From assembly GCF_950023065.1 (NCBI RefSeq), contig NC_088680.1, forward strand, positions 69,043,350 to 69,107,349: a stretch of DNA of 64,000 nucleotides, in the 5' to 3' direction. The DNA comes from Planococcus citri (lineage: Eukaryota; Arthropoda; Insecta; Hemiptera; Pseudococcidae). Every line of letters begins with the position of its first letter. Positions within the stretch are counted from its first letter, which is position 1. Shown in pieces: positions 37,911 to 49,470 of the stretch. The translations under genes and the position numbers were made by a program. The notes below the pieces were generated by a model. The model saw only the letters and a program-made list of their open reading frames with translations. It was not told the origin of the DNA and did not search any database.

Positions 37911-39220
37911 TATTTGGAGAGTCCTTTTAGGCTCCTCTTTGTCAGAATCAAAAATTTTGTGCCAATTGGGATACTTCCCTGGTCAATTGCATTGGAATTA
38001 TTCTGTTTTGAAAACAAGTTTCTTAAAAATGGAGTTGAAAAATATCTGGGAATTTTTTCAAATTTTCAAATTGTAGACTTCAACTTTCGTATTCATCGTG
38101 AAAATTTGAACTTTTATAATGGAAGTTCCTATTCGAGTTTTCCTGATTTTATTCATCGCAATTTCTGATTTTTAGTTTATTTAATTCATACTCCCTCCCC
38201 CTCCCCTTCCTCCAATAAGATTTTCTCTAAGCTCAATCAATCTCGATTCTCGAGATTTCATTTCCATCAAAGATTGGCAGTTTTGAAAAAATTTGCCAAT
38301 ACGTAAAAATTCCCTGGATTTGCACCCCTTCTCTCCCTCCCTTGCAAACTACTGGAGGATTAGGCTGAGTTATTTTATACAAGGCCATCGAGGAGAACTT
38401 ATAAGTACAAATTTAGCGAAATCGAGATTTTTTGATTCGAGTTTTGAATTTTACCCTCCCTTTTCCCTCCTCCTCCACGAATGATTCAAAAATATTTTTT
38501 CTTATTTTACGCTTTTGGAAAATTGCATTTTGGTGCTACAAAATATTTTTAATTTTTTTTTCACTACCCTTCTCTCCCCTCCCCTCCCACCCACTTTGGT
38601 TTGAAGTTTTGATCTGAAATAATGACCTTAGAATTAGAAATTAATTCAGGTCTTTTGAAAACTTCGTTACTCGAAGTTTTTAATTTTAGCATCTAAATCT
38701 TTTACAGGATCCTTAGATTGATTTTTAAGAATATCATGTTTAAAAATCTCCTTTTCCAAAATCTCAAATGCCCAAATTAATTTGGAAATTTCAAATGTGC
38801 GTTTTCAAATTATTTTTAAGTTATTTGAGCTAAAAATATATTTTTTCAGCAAATTCTAACTAAAAATTTCAAAGTGTTTCGACTTGACTTATCGAGAAAT
38901 ATGGCCAAATTGGGTTTTATACCATCGTTTGCTAACTTCAGCACTTCCTCGTATCTCATCAATTTTTCAGCTGCCCGATCAAATCTCTATTGGAGGGGGG
39001 GGGGGATTTTGAAAGTTTGTGGTGAAAATCGAAACAATCTTGCTCAAGTTACTGTGGCGTACTTCTTGAAAAAATCCAACATCCAAGAGGTCAAAATTTG
39101 CCCCCTCCCTCCACCCATGAGATATTCGTTTCTTTTTGTAATATTTAATAATGATACAAAATTGTGGAATGAATTTAATAAATCACTCATATTTTACTTT
39201 CTTTGACTGTTTATATGTAG
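37911..39220. other. Non-genic AT-rich stretch
   Basis: No supported gene. C-rich runs ('ctccccctccccttcc', 38192-38210) alternate with AT-rich sequence. Probably intron or intergenic DNA. Confidence 0.3.
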
Positions 39221-39395
39221 ATTGTACCTCATCGTAATGGTTGGAATCATCAACTCTACAACATGCTCGGAAATTCAGAGTCCAGATCACCGACGAAATG
39301 TTCTCCTCGAAGAATACATGCCACGAAGATTCGAGAAATTACTTCAATCCCTACCCGAAAAAATGCGAGCAAGAGACTCAGAGATGCGTGTGTGA
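39221..39395 (+). CDS. Candidate terminal coding exon of a plus-strand host gene
   Basis: A pyrimidine-rich tract and 'atatgtag' end at 39220. In the frame set by the exon at 28050-28161 (AG + A gives Arg) the sequence reads LYLIVMVGIINSTTCSEIQS, then PDHRRNVLLEEYMPRRFEKL and LQSLPEKMRARDSEMRV, with a TGA at 39393-39395. A canonical AATAAA follows at 39459-39464. Function unknown; the C-terminal half is basic and amphipathic. Caution: the other two frames are also open for part of this stretch, and a donor-like AG|GTAAAT at 39439-39440 would allow a longer, internal exon in a different frame. Confidence 0.38.
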
Positions 39396-39458
39396 GAATC
39401 CAGCATCATCTTTCATCTCGGCGACCAAAGTCCAGTAGGTAAATTTACATGTATAGGT

Positions 39459-39464
39459 AATAAA
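39459..39464 (+). terminator. Possible polyadenylation signal
   Basis: AATAAA 64 bp after the stop codon of the candidate terminal exon. On its own, a hexamer in AT-rich DNA is weak evidence. Confidence 0.3.
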
Positions 39465-39469
39465 AATAG

Positions 39470-40560
39470 ACTAGGATTATCGCGCAATTACCATCGCATC
39501 GCGTATAAGGGTGCGTCAGGAATCCGGTTTTACACGCAATGTTGCTGACCTATGTACCATTCACTACAATGTAACCTCTGCATATTTTCATCGCCCTGTG
39601 TAGTTACGTAGAGCGACGATGATGGTATCGTCTGGTTTTCATTAAAAAAAGAAGAGGGTGCGAAACTAGTTTTTCTTGTCTGAGTCAGTGGAACGTTTTC
39701 TTTTGATTTTTTGAGATCGCACTTTCACGTCTATTCCCACGTTCTCGTTAAGAGTAGATTACTTGGCTGTTTTGACCTGGGCAAAGGTTTAGTTCACCGA
39801 GTGGACTCTTTACAGAGTTGATCCATCGTAGTCAGAAAGGTCGAACTGTGTGGTTGTGTAACGTATTACTTACCTACTCTTAGTGATCTGGCGCAATGGT
39901 GTAGTTTATATTGTGACTCGTGGTACACCTGCTGCTGTCCCATTTAGAGAATGAGTCCTAAAGAGTTGCTCAGGTGGATGGCGCTAGTACTTAACCCAAG
40001 TCCGGATATTGGGCGCGTGCCACTATATGAACCGGATCCCGAAACGGGACCTTTGATGTGTTAATACATACAAGTATTTTTAGTAATAGAAATTTGAACT
40101 CGTGCTCGTCGGCCTTTCTAGCCCCAGTACAGGTAATTCTTATGTTTTATTCAAACGAAAGCATTTTAGATGGGTGCGTGTGGTTGTGGTTTCATCGACC
40201 CGTGTGTGTGTGCGTTACGGGATACTTACCAAACAAAGCATGGCCTACGGCTGGTATATGCCTTTTCTGTACCTACGAGTAACATTACCTTTTTACCAAC
40301 ATTATCTTTATCCGGTACGGAGCAGCGTGTAATAAAACGATTATTTGATGGCTGTAATGTGCGGTTGTGTACTTTTAGATGTGCTTTGCTCTGTGTAATG
40401 ATTGCGATGTTGTACGTATGTGGGTACATGAGATGGTGTCTCCTGTGTCCTGTGAGAGTACTCTTCATGGTCTCTTTTCTCAAATTATTTTGATCGGTTT
40501 TAACTCGATGCTGTGGGATTTATTTTACTGCAATTATTATGAGTAGTGTTTTTAGTAAAC
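39470..40560. other. Balanced-composition stretch without supported gene
   Basis: Composition is closer to 45 percent GC by eye than the flanks. Overlapping plus-strand frames at 40058-40493 contain Cys- and Val-rich strings with GTGTGTGTG sequence (40200-40211) but no recognisable domain. No tRNA fold was found around the A-box-like 'tggcgcaatgg' at 39890. Confidence 0.3.
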
Positions 40561-40569
40561 TCTTCCTTT

Positions 40570-41240
40570 TTTGGTCGTATGTCCTGCTTTTTTGTCAAAT
40601 TAGTCAAAAAATATTAATTCTTACCCTTTTTTTCCAAAATTATCAAAAAAGTTTTGTTTTTTGATAAAATTGTCAAAAAGTTTTTTTTTAGCCAAAGTTG
40701 ACAAAAAAAATGTCAAATTTTTCTAAATTTGTAAAAAAGTCACTTTTTGTCTAAATTTATAGAAAGTCTCACTTTTTGTATAAGTTGTCAAAAAAATCTC
40801 AACTTTATCCCAAATTGCTTAAACACTTTCCTGCTTTTTTGCCTCAAAATCAAATTAAAGCATTGATTTTTGTCTTATCTGTCCAAAAGGTCGTTATTTT
40901 TTATGTAACATAATTCAGTTTTTTTTACCTAAACCAAGGGAAAATTCAATATTCTGCCAAAATTGCCAAAGAGAAGACCCATTTTCGCAATAATTCCCCT
41001 AAAGTTGAAAAAATTCTAATTTCTGTCAAACAAGTCCTGTTTTTTTGCAAAAATTGCCATAGTTTCTCAATTTTGTTTCAAATTGTAAAAAAAGTCCTAA
41101 ATTTTGCCATAAAATTTATTTTGTTTTTTTTTGCCAAAATTGCTAAAAAGGTGGGTATTTTTTTTTGGCCAACAACGTTGCAGAAAAGTTGTGTTTCAAC
41201 AATGTTGCCGAAAAACAGGTCTTTTTGATGAAAAAAAACA
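40570..41240 (+). repeat. Degenerate 'CCAAAATT' minisatellite, cluster 6
   Basis: Imperfect units ('tttttt.ccaaaatt.tcaaaaaagt') in plus orientation for about 0.65 kb, directly before the TCGATT satellite. Confidence 0.7.
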
Positions 41241-41289
41241 TAACTTTTTCACAGGCTTGACAATTTTTGATTTTTTAATCTGACATGAC

Positions 41290-43100
41290 CGATCTTTTTC
41301 GGAATATAAATTCAGTTTTAGCCTTAAAAACATACTTCTTGATCAAAAATCAACTAAATCGAACCTTAAAATTGATTAATATCGATCATAATCGAAAATC
41401 GATTACGTAATCGAACCCAGAAAATTGATTCAATTTCGATTTCAGATCTCTCGTGATCGCTTTTTTTGAGGGAAAAAACTCAATTTTTGCCTCATGAATA
41501 GATTATATTCCAATCGAAAATCGATTAATCGAATTCTAAAGTCGATTCATTTTCGAATTGTAATTCTATATGATCGATTGTGTTTGAAATTTAAAATCAA
41601 TTTTAGACACGAAAATGAAATTCTTAATAAAAATCATGATTTATCGATCACTATGAAAAATCGATTATTCGAATGCAGAGAAAATCGCTTCAGATTCGAT
41701 TTTAGATCTCTTGTGATCGATTATTTTCGAAAATAAAATTCAATTTTTGCATCAAGAATAGACCCTATCCCAATCAAAAATCGATTAATAAAATTCTAAA
41801 ATCGATTAATCGAATTCTGAAATCGATTCATTACCTATCGAATTTTTATCTCATACGATCGATTGTGTACTAAATGTAAAATCAATGTTAGACTCAAAAG
41901 TAGTAGCATTCCCAATAAAAATCAATGGTTTTCCAAAATCGATTCATTTTCGATTTTCGATCTCATGCGATCGATTATTTTCAAATTGAAAATTCAGTTT
42001 TGGCATCAAAAATAAACTTCGTGAATTATGAATTATAGGCTCGAAATCGAAAATATACCTACTTCTCAAAAAAAAAATCGATCCCTATAGAAAATCGATT
42101 AATCAATCACTTAAAATCGATTCATTTTCGATTTTCGATGTAATATTATGATCGATCGTGTTCTAAATGAAAATTCAATTTTATACTGGAAATAGACTTC
42201 TTGATCAAAAATCGAATAATCGAACCCATAACTGATTCAAAATCGATCGATATCGAAAATCAAGCAATAATCGTATCCAAAAAATCGCTTCAGTTTCCAT
42301 TTTAGATCTCCTGTGATCGATTATTTTCCAATTAGAAAAGTCAATTTTTGCCTCATGAAGAGTCCCTACCTCTATTAAAATCGATTAATCGAATTCTAAA
42401 ATCGATTTATTTTTGAATTTTAATCCCATATGATTAATTGTACAAATTTGAATGGGCTAATATTAATATAAAATCATTTTTCGACTCGAGAATAGAATTC
42501 CCAATTCAAATCAAATAATTTTCTAAAATCGATAAATTCGAGTCCCGAAAATCGATTCATTTTCGATTTTCGATTTCTGCATGTGATCGATTATTTTTGA
42601 AGTAAGAATTCAGTTTTAGCCTCAAAAATAGATCTCAAGAAAAAACCGATCCTCATAAAAATCGATTAATCAGGGACCAAAAATCGATTTATTTTCGATT
42701 TTTTGATATACCTAATATGTACATATTATGATCAATCGTGATCGAAATGAAAAATGAATTTTATTCTCAAAAATGGATTTCTCGATTAAAATCGATTATT
42801 ATATAAAATCGATTAATCGAATCTCAAAGATCGATTCATCTTTGATTTTCAATATCGAATGAAGGAGCGTGTTCGAAATAAAACCTTAATTTGAACTTTA
42901 AAAATAGATCTTCCATTCTTCCGATTAAAAATCGATTTCATAATCGAACTCTAAAAATCGATGTTTTCGATTTTCGATCTCGTACGATCGATCTTGATCG
43001 AAATTAATTATAGTAATACCGATTTTACCAAAACTGCACGTTTTTATTTTCAGTCTCACGAAGTGATCATCGATTTTTTTCAATTTTCAATTTCGATCAA
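41290..43100. repeat. TCGATT-rich satellite with higher-order structure
   Basis: Monomers of roughly 110-120 bp with 'aaaatcgattcattttcgat' and 'tttcgatctcatgtgatcgatt', then 'aaaattcaattttagcc.caaaaatagac'. Neighbouring monomers differ, but blocks about 0.55 kb apart resemble each other (for example 41940-42130 against 42540-42680), and 36040-36500 matches 41945-42300 closely. That suggests a higher-order unit of about five monomers. ATCGAT and GATCGATC palindromes are dense. Confidence 0.7.
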
Positions 43101-43576
43101 ATGTGATCGATATTTTTTTTCTGAATTCGCGCTTTTCGTTTTTGTTCGGAAAAAGTTGACTTTACGTTTTTTCCCCTCAAAAATCAATATTTTTGATCAA
43201 TTGATTTTTTTGACAAATTGTTTTATTACCATACATGGTTTCAATATTTGAAGCAAATTTGGGTCTCGTTAACACCCCCCCTCCTCCTCCTCCTCCTCAA
43301 ATCAAATTCGTTTTTTCGTGTCGACGCCTCGGAAAATTTTCAGTTTCCTCGATGGAAGTCTCTTCTACCTTCTTTCGCATCAGAATAGTATTGAAACTTG
43401 AATACTGTGATACAGACTAATTGAAATTGAAGAATTAAGTTTATTATTATTACAATTTCACATAATACATGATTTCTATTGATAGTTTCGAGTTTGGTTT
43501 TCTAATCTATTAATTTTTTTCATTACTTGCAGTTAGTTGTAACATTGATAACGTAGCGGAGCGTTTTTAACAGCCT

Positions 43577-44117
43577 TTAGCAAGGTCCGTTGTACCAGAA
43601 AAGATCTGCGGAAGAGAGATAGTAATTTATTAGGCATGATTTTATTCAAAGGAAATCTCATTTTAAAGATTTTTTATTGAGAAAATCATTGCTATTGCAC
43701 AAAAAAACACTTACAACGTCCACCTCTGGCGTTTTCTGCGTTCATCGCGTCAATGTTATCAAAGTTTTGGCCATTGCCAGAACGTTGGTCATAAGCGCAA
43801 ATTGTCGATTCTACGAAATTGATAGTGGCACAGAGAGCCGCTAGAGCTGGAAATTGTGCAAAAAAAAAGCCAAATTAATACCTAACCCAATTCTTCCAAC
43901 TCGTTTGAAGACAGGTTGGAGGACTACCGAAGTGAACTTATTTTATGGTAAAATTATTTTGGGTCTGCCCAGTGAGTTCTAAAATGTAATCACAATGAAA
44001 ATTCCTCAAAATATTCGCATCTGGTGATGTGATGTCACCATTTCAAAATTTATGAACAACGTTCGTTAAAAATTAATATAAAAACTTACCGAAAAAAACA
44101 GCAACAATTGGCTTCAT
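43577..44117 (-). CDS. Secreted single-disulfide peptide A (Kazal-like), three exons
   Basis: Exons on the minus strand: 44117-44090, 43846-43715, 43605-43577 (28, 132, 29 nt), all with GT-AG sites (GTAAGT donors, TTCCAG and CCGCAG acceptors). The 62-residue product starts MKPIVAVFFALAALC, a clear signal peptide with a likely cut near residue 22-24. The mature part has ICAYDQRSG, NGQNFDN, IDAMNAENARGG and ends YLFWYNGPC. Only two Cys remain in the mature peptide (26 and 62); position 23 is Ser, where the other copies have Cys. The spacing and the C-terminal NGPC resemble the C3 and C6 positions of Kazal inhibitor domains, with the other four Cys gone; this is inference. A minus-strand AATAAA lies at 43445-43440. 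First in genome coordinates of four tandem paralogues. Confidence 0.8.
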
Positions 44118-44220
44118 AATTTCAAAAAACGTTTATTTTGAAATTAACAAAAATAAATATCACCGAACAGGTTTCAGTAAGTGTAATGATGACTTATGAT
44201 GCCAAAGCCAGATAGTCTCC

Positions 44221-44229
44221 TATTTTATA
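44221..44229 (-). promoter_or_regulatory. TATA box of peptide gene A
   Basis: TATAAAATA on the minus strand, 104-112 bp upstream of the ATG. The flanking 'acctgtagtata' and 'gact..ctggctttggcatcat' match the equivalent place in copies C and D. Confidence 0.55.
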
Positions 44230-45059
44230 CTACAGGTGCTGGTCTTGAAACTACATTATAATAAAAAATTAATGCAATGTTGATGTGTTTATTACAGATG
44301 ATGTAAACAATACCCAGAAGTAGGTAATTAGGAATTATTTAGAGAAATGTGAGAAAGTAATGTTCATTACTTTGAAATATGTCATCCGATCATTTCCAAA
44401 ATATTAAATTACAGCACTCGTATTCGTAAAATAGATCGTAGGGTAGGTAGGTGTGTGTAATGATAGCTTTCAAATTGGTCGTTGGGGGCCCTATGTCAAA
44501 AAAATTTCAGGAGAAAATCATCGTAAAATAGATTTGAGCTTTTTAGAATTCTGAACCAACCTGTAAATTTTATCATAATTTGACATGGGTTGGTTAATAA
44601 GTGCTTCCTAAATTGTACTATTGCGTTTCAAATTGCCATATTTCTCGGTAACGTTTTATCTTAGAGTTGAGATGACGTTTCAAGGCATAAAAATTTATTT
44701 TTCTCTCATTTCTTAGTAGGTAGGTACGTGTTTTTACTTTTTATTATCCGAATTGTCACAAACGCTGCATCATAAATTACTCATATCTAAACTATAGCAG
44801 TGTACTGTCCTTCGGAAGGGATTGGTGTTTATAGATGGTACATACGTCTACCTCGAGAATGAAGTATTAAAATTGTTATTTTCCTCGGTAAATTATTTTT
44901 TCGTCTACTTAGTGATTCATTCATTAGTGAATGATTTTTTCCACTATATCTGAGTAAATCATTCACGACCAAATCATCTTCAATTCTTATTGATCGATTT
45001 GAAAAAGTGAGATTTTTCCACATTCCCTTTCACTACATAGATTTGATTAAATACAAGTA

Positions 45060-45960
45060 CCTATTGATTTTGTAATTTTTGAATAATTGATCGATTCCGA
45101 GCAAATCGTTCGCGAACGATCTGAGTCCCATTTTTTAATGATGGATTGAATCTGTGAACTGTTGGTAGGTCGTCTGTACAGAATAGGATTTTTCAATGAT
45201 TTATTCGTTCGCGAACGATTTTCCTCATTATGAGCAAATCGTTCACGAAAGAATCGTTCGTAATTTTTATTGGTTGATTGAAGAATTTTCCGTCGTTTTG
45301 TCTTGTGTCTGACTTTGATTCGATTTAGTCATTCAGACGTTCTCAAATGATTCATTATTTCTGAGCGAATCGTTCGCGAACGAATCATTAGTAATTTTGA
45401 TCGGTTGACTAACATCGTTTCCGAGCGAATCGTTCGCGAACGAGTTGTGTCAATTTTTTTAATTACATGATTAAATCTGTGAACTTTGAGTAGGTCGTCT
45501 ATTCGGTATAGGATTTTTCAATGATTCACCCGTTCGCGAACGATTTTCCTCTTATGAGCAAATCGTTCGCGAAAGAATCGTTCGCAAATTTTTATTGGTT
45601 GACTGAAGAATTTTCGTTTTGTTTCTGACTCTGCTTTGATTTCCAAATGAAAGTGATTCAGACGTTCTCAAATGATTCATCATCTGTGAGGAAATCGTTA
45701 ACGAACGAATCGTTTGTAATTTTGATCGGTTGGCTGAAGAATCGATTTCTTAGTGATTCGGTGCTTCTAAAAAGATTCATCGTTACTCAGTGAATCGTTC
45801 GCGAACGATCATTCGCTATTATTGTTGGTTCAACTTACTGAATAGTGTTTCTTTGTTGTCTTGTCTTGTTGAAGCTGATTTGATTTACAAGTGATTCTCT
45901 AGTTCTAGAGTTATTCAGCGTTTCTGAGCAAATCGTTCGTTTAAGAATCACTTCCAGTTT
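45060..45960. repeat. Tandem repeat rich in TCGTTCGCGAACGA palindromes
   Basis: The palindrome TCGTTCGCGAACGA or a near variant occurs around 45106, 45205, 45369, 45429, 45530 and 45795, with half-sites between (45238-45260, 45565-45585, 45692, 45927). Larger blocks of about 330-345 bp repeat: 'gtgaactttgagtaggtcgtc' near 45480 mirrors the text near 45155, and 'cagacgttctcaaatgattcat' occurs near 45330 and 45660. It lies between genes A and B, about 0.9 kb upstream of gene A. Protein-binding function is possible but not shown. Confidence 0.75.
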
Positions 45961-46319
45961 TTATTAATATATTCAGTAGATTCGTCGTGCCAAAATTTTA
46001 TGGTAATATCTTCTACACAAATACCTATCTGGTTTGATTAATTAAATCAAAATCGCGAGCTCCGTCCCCTTCAGAGAGAGGAGACATGTGCGTGGCTCTC
46101 AGTCTACAAAATTTTCTTCATGTCCCAAAATTCATTCACTATTGGAAAATTACTTTTTCTTGATATCAGAACACAGTAGAAAATTGAATAAATACAGATT
46201 TTAGTTGAAGAATTGAGTGCATTATTATTTTAATTTTACATAGTGCAAAGTTTCCATTCATTGTGCCAGTTTTCTGATCTGTTTTTTTTTTCATTTGCTG
46301 ATTGGCGCAACAAGACAAC

Positions 46320-47187
46320 CTAGTATGGTTTTTCTGACCTGCAAGGTCCATTGTGCTGGAAAACATCTGTGGAAAATATATATGTACTTTAGGATTTTTT
46401 TAACACCTTATTGCGAAGATTTTTTGACGAGGAAATAAAAATTCAATATTTCGAGTAAGATAAGGTACAAATATAAAAACTCACAATGTTTGCCTGCTTG
46501 GTTTGACTCATTCATCGCAGGACGGTTAGGGAAGTTCTGGGGTTGACCCGTATCGGAATCTATGGCGCAAATCTCACATTCTACGAAATTGACAGCGAGG
46601 CAGAGAACCGCTAGAACTAAAAAAATTCATAACGTGATTCGTTCTATACTCAACTGTCACGCATATTTCAAATAATCTAATGAATTGAAAAATTTTCGCT
46701 GTCGAGGTACCTATATGATATTCAAAGAGAGGGCATTTTCGAAAAAATCGTGTTTTTTTGCTGTGGCTCATATCTAACAAGTTGTGGAAAAATTGAATCA
46801 GTCCCAAAATATAGTATTTGAGGTTCTACGTCGCATCGACCTAGGTCACTGCCATCAAATTCAAAGACCACTTGGGTGCCACTAAGCAGTCAAAAATTTG
46901 CAAATCGCTCATTTTATGATAAATTTGTATTTTGAAATTTTTTTATATTTTGCATGAATTAAGTACCTATGCTAAAATAAAATATCAATTGATATTGCTT
47001 CGGAAATTTGGAAAATGTTTTAAAACGCAGTGGTGCCAATTTTCGGGTTATTATCGTTAATCTAAAAAAATGTAGACTATGCAATTGTGGCAAAATTTAT
47101 AAGCAGCTTCGGTCTGTTGTAGGGATGTAGGGTTATTAAAAATTAATGTAAAAACGTACCAAAGAAAAGAACAACGATCGGCTTCAT
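46320..47187 (-). CDS. Secreted single-disulfide peptide B (Kazal-like), extended C-terminus
   Basis: Exons: 47187-47160, 46616-46485, 46366-46320 (28, 132, 47 nt); donors GTACGT and GTGAGT, acceptors TTTTAG and CCACAG. The 68-residue product begins MKPIVVLFFVLAVLC. After the probable cleavage near FVEC come EICAIDSDTG, QPQNFPNRPAMNES and YVFQHNGPC, and then six extra residues RSEKPY, because the codon after Cys62 is AGG instead of a stop. Cys26 and Cys62 are kept. NFPNRPAM against Kazal-type NxCxL shows Pro where Kazal has its fourth Cys. Intron 1 is 543 bp, intron 2 118 bp. It is the most diverged mature sequence of the four, with more acidic residues around 28-31. Start choice: the only ATG with a signal peptide, shared by all copies. 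Confidence 0.82.
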
Positions 47188-47283
47188 GATTTGTTTGATA
47201 TTATAAAAAATAACTAAAACCAAACAGGTTTAAATGTACAATAAAGTGAGGACTAATGATGCTAAAGCTAGCTAGTCCCGTGT

Positions 47284-47300
47284 TGTATGTACATTATACT
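47284..47300 (-). promoter_or_regulatory. Weak TATA-like region of peptide gene B
   Basis: The equivalent position to the TATA boxes of A, C and D reads gtataatgtacatacaa on the minus strand, a degraded version about 100 bp before the ATG. The surrounding 'gggactagctagctttagcatcat' block is well conserved. Confidence 0.35.
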
Positions 47301-47879
47301 ATTAAACTTGAAATAATTTTAAAACTATCACCTTAATTTTGACATGTTTATCACAGATGATAAAGCAATACCTAGAAAAATATAGGTAATTAGGAAAAAA
47401 TTCTAAAAAGTAATTTTCATGCATTGAAAAAATGACAACTGTTCATTTCCAAAACATTGAATTCTAGTATAAGGTACCTAGGTACATATTTGTAAAATAA
47501 ATTGTTTGTGTAATTATAGCTTTCAAAATCAGTCATTGGAGGCACTATCTGTGAAAATTTTCAGGAAAAAAATCATTGTTGCCTTGACCTTTTCAAACAT
47601 GAATTGCATTTCTGCATTCCGACTTGGTAATATTATTTCTGGCAATGTTCAATAAATATTTAAAATAGGTACCCATTTCTGAGATGACATTTCAATCAAA
47701 ACATGAATTAATTTTTCATACCTTTTTAATTCATAATGATTTCTTGATATCCAAATCATAACAGATGTCCCTTTTTGCATCATGAAATTACTCAAAGTTG
47801 CTTCATTGTTACATCACAATCATCTTCATCATTATGAATTTATGATGTATCATCCCATGCAGGGAGTTACATAATCCTT

Positions 47880-49470
47880 CGGGTAAGAGCTTGACATTGT
47901 CCCTTGTCCTGTGCGCTTCTCAAGAATTCGCCAAGGCTGGGGCCCATTGCTTTGCAAATGGAGTCAGTCCCCCAGTTTGATGATTGTCCTCTTACTCTGG
48001 CTCCTTCCACTTTGCCTTACCCAAATATTGTCTCCATTGCATCCGCTCTTGTGACCCGTCTGAAGTATTTGAGTATCTAACTAAAGAGCACTGTAGATAG
48101 TCGTTTGGTCACACCAATTTTTCTCAGCGTTGATGCATTAGTTCTTTTTGGTGTCCACAGGACTCCCAGCAGCCAGCTCCAGCTTCACATTTCCATTACT
48201 TATGTTGATCCAATGCCAATCACTTTTGTGAATAGTTCATGTTTCTAATGTGTACAGAAACACTGGAACAGTGATGTGAAAAGACCAATGTGTTCACTAG
48301 TCAAATTGTAAGGGTCATACTTATTGCTGAATCCCTGCATACACATATTCTTCTCAATGGAGTCATTGCAGCTCTAGTGAGCTGGTGGTGGTGATGTACC
48401 TCAGCTTCATATCAGCTGTTGTTCTCAATGATGGACCTAAGGTAGGACAATTGCTTTACGACTTTAATTCTGTTAGTTTCCTGGATCTTTGGTGAGTTGT
48501 TGGTATGGTCTCTCAATTATCATATTTTGTTTTTGTCCTGCTCCTGTTGATCTGTAAGCTGTATATTGCACCAACTTCTTCTAGGCACTTGAGCAGCACA
48601 GACATGTACTCCACACTTGAGACCACCAAAGTTGTGTCATTAGCATACTGGAGGTTGGTGATCCATCTACCACCTATCAAGACACCTCCTTGCCATTCAT
48701 CAGCTACATCTAGGTCATCTATGATCTTTTGCAGCGTTTTCCCAATGATGTATTCTTCATAGATGTGGAATAGAATAGGAGACAATATGCAACGTTGGCA
48801 CACTCCTTTTGCTGGATGAAATTTTCCTGATGTTCTCTTGTTGACCCAGACATCGCCTGATCCCTTCTCATACAGGTGTTTGATCAGCCACACTAGATGC
48901 TTTGGAGCACCTATCTCCAGCAGGATTCATCACAACTTCTGCCACTGAACACAATCGAATGCTTTTTTGTAGTCCACAAAGCATAACACTGCACAAACAT
49001 ACCTAGAACTCATAAGATTTTCTCAATGAGCATTCTGAGGTTGAGGATTTGCTGTTTTGTGCGCCTTCCTTTGATAAATTCTGCATATTCTTGAGGTATT
49101 TGAGACTGCATGTGTGGATACAAACAGTCATACATAATCTTTAGATGCACCTTGTTAGTGTGTGCGATCAGTAATATGGTGCGATAATTCTCACAGCTCT
49201 CTGGCAAACTATTTTTGTACACAGTGATGTATGTTGACTGGGTCCAATTATTTGGCCACTCCAGGTTTGCCACATGTTATTTCAGAAGAGATGAATTTTT
49301 TGGATGACTTCAATATTTCCAGTTTTCAAGACTTTGGCGGGGATGTTGTCACATTCAGGAGCTTTATTGTTCTTCAGATAGTCCATAGATTTTAAGAAAT
49401 CTTTATATGTATTATAAGATTGAAGGTTCACACTTTTTGCCATAAATTCTTGAAGAACTGATTGTGGTCA
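47880..49470 (-). mobile_element. Decayed non-LTR retrotransposon (reverse transcriptase)
   Basis: Minus-strand fragments give WPNNW, then SCENYRTILLIAHTNKV and FIKGRRTKQQILNLRMLIEK (49270-49010), CQRCILSPILFHIYEE and LQYANDTTLVVSS (48893-48513; the catalytic Y-x-D-D box reads YANDT), and further thumb-like text down to 47880. These are the finger, palm and thumb parts of a LINE reverse transcriptase. Asn in place of the first catalytic Asp, stops and frameshifts make it dead. Parts of the same copy recur at 51530-51850, 51930-52340 and 59750-59930, so it was duplicated along with the peptide genes. Confidence 0.8.

Noticed and set aside
39890..40045. Possible tRNA or tRNA-derived SINE
   Set aside because: An A-box-like 'tggcgcaatgg' is present but no B box at the right distance and no cloverleaf stems.
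40170..40493. 107-codon Cys-rich open frame
   Set aside because: No signal peptide at its start, Cys spacing irregular, other frames equally open; no evidence of a toxin-like or secreted gene.
45060..45960. CRISPR-like spacing of TCGTTCGCGAACGA
   Set aside because: Spacing is irregular, spacers are themselves repeated, and the genome context is eukaryotic.
46166..46366. 66-codon minus-strand open frame
   Set aside because: It overlaps exon 3 of peptide gene B in a different frame; the spliced model explains the sequence better.
48513..48893. 126-codon open frame as a live gene
   Set aside because: It is a LINE reverse transcriptase fragment with an altered catalytic box and broken flanks.
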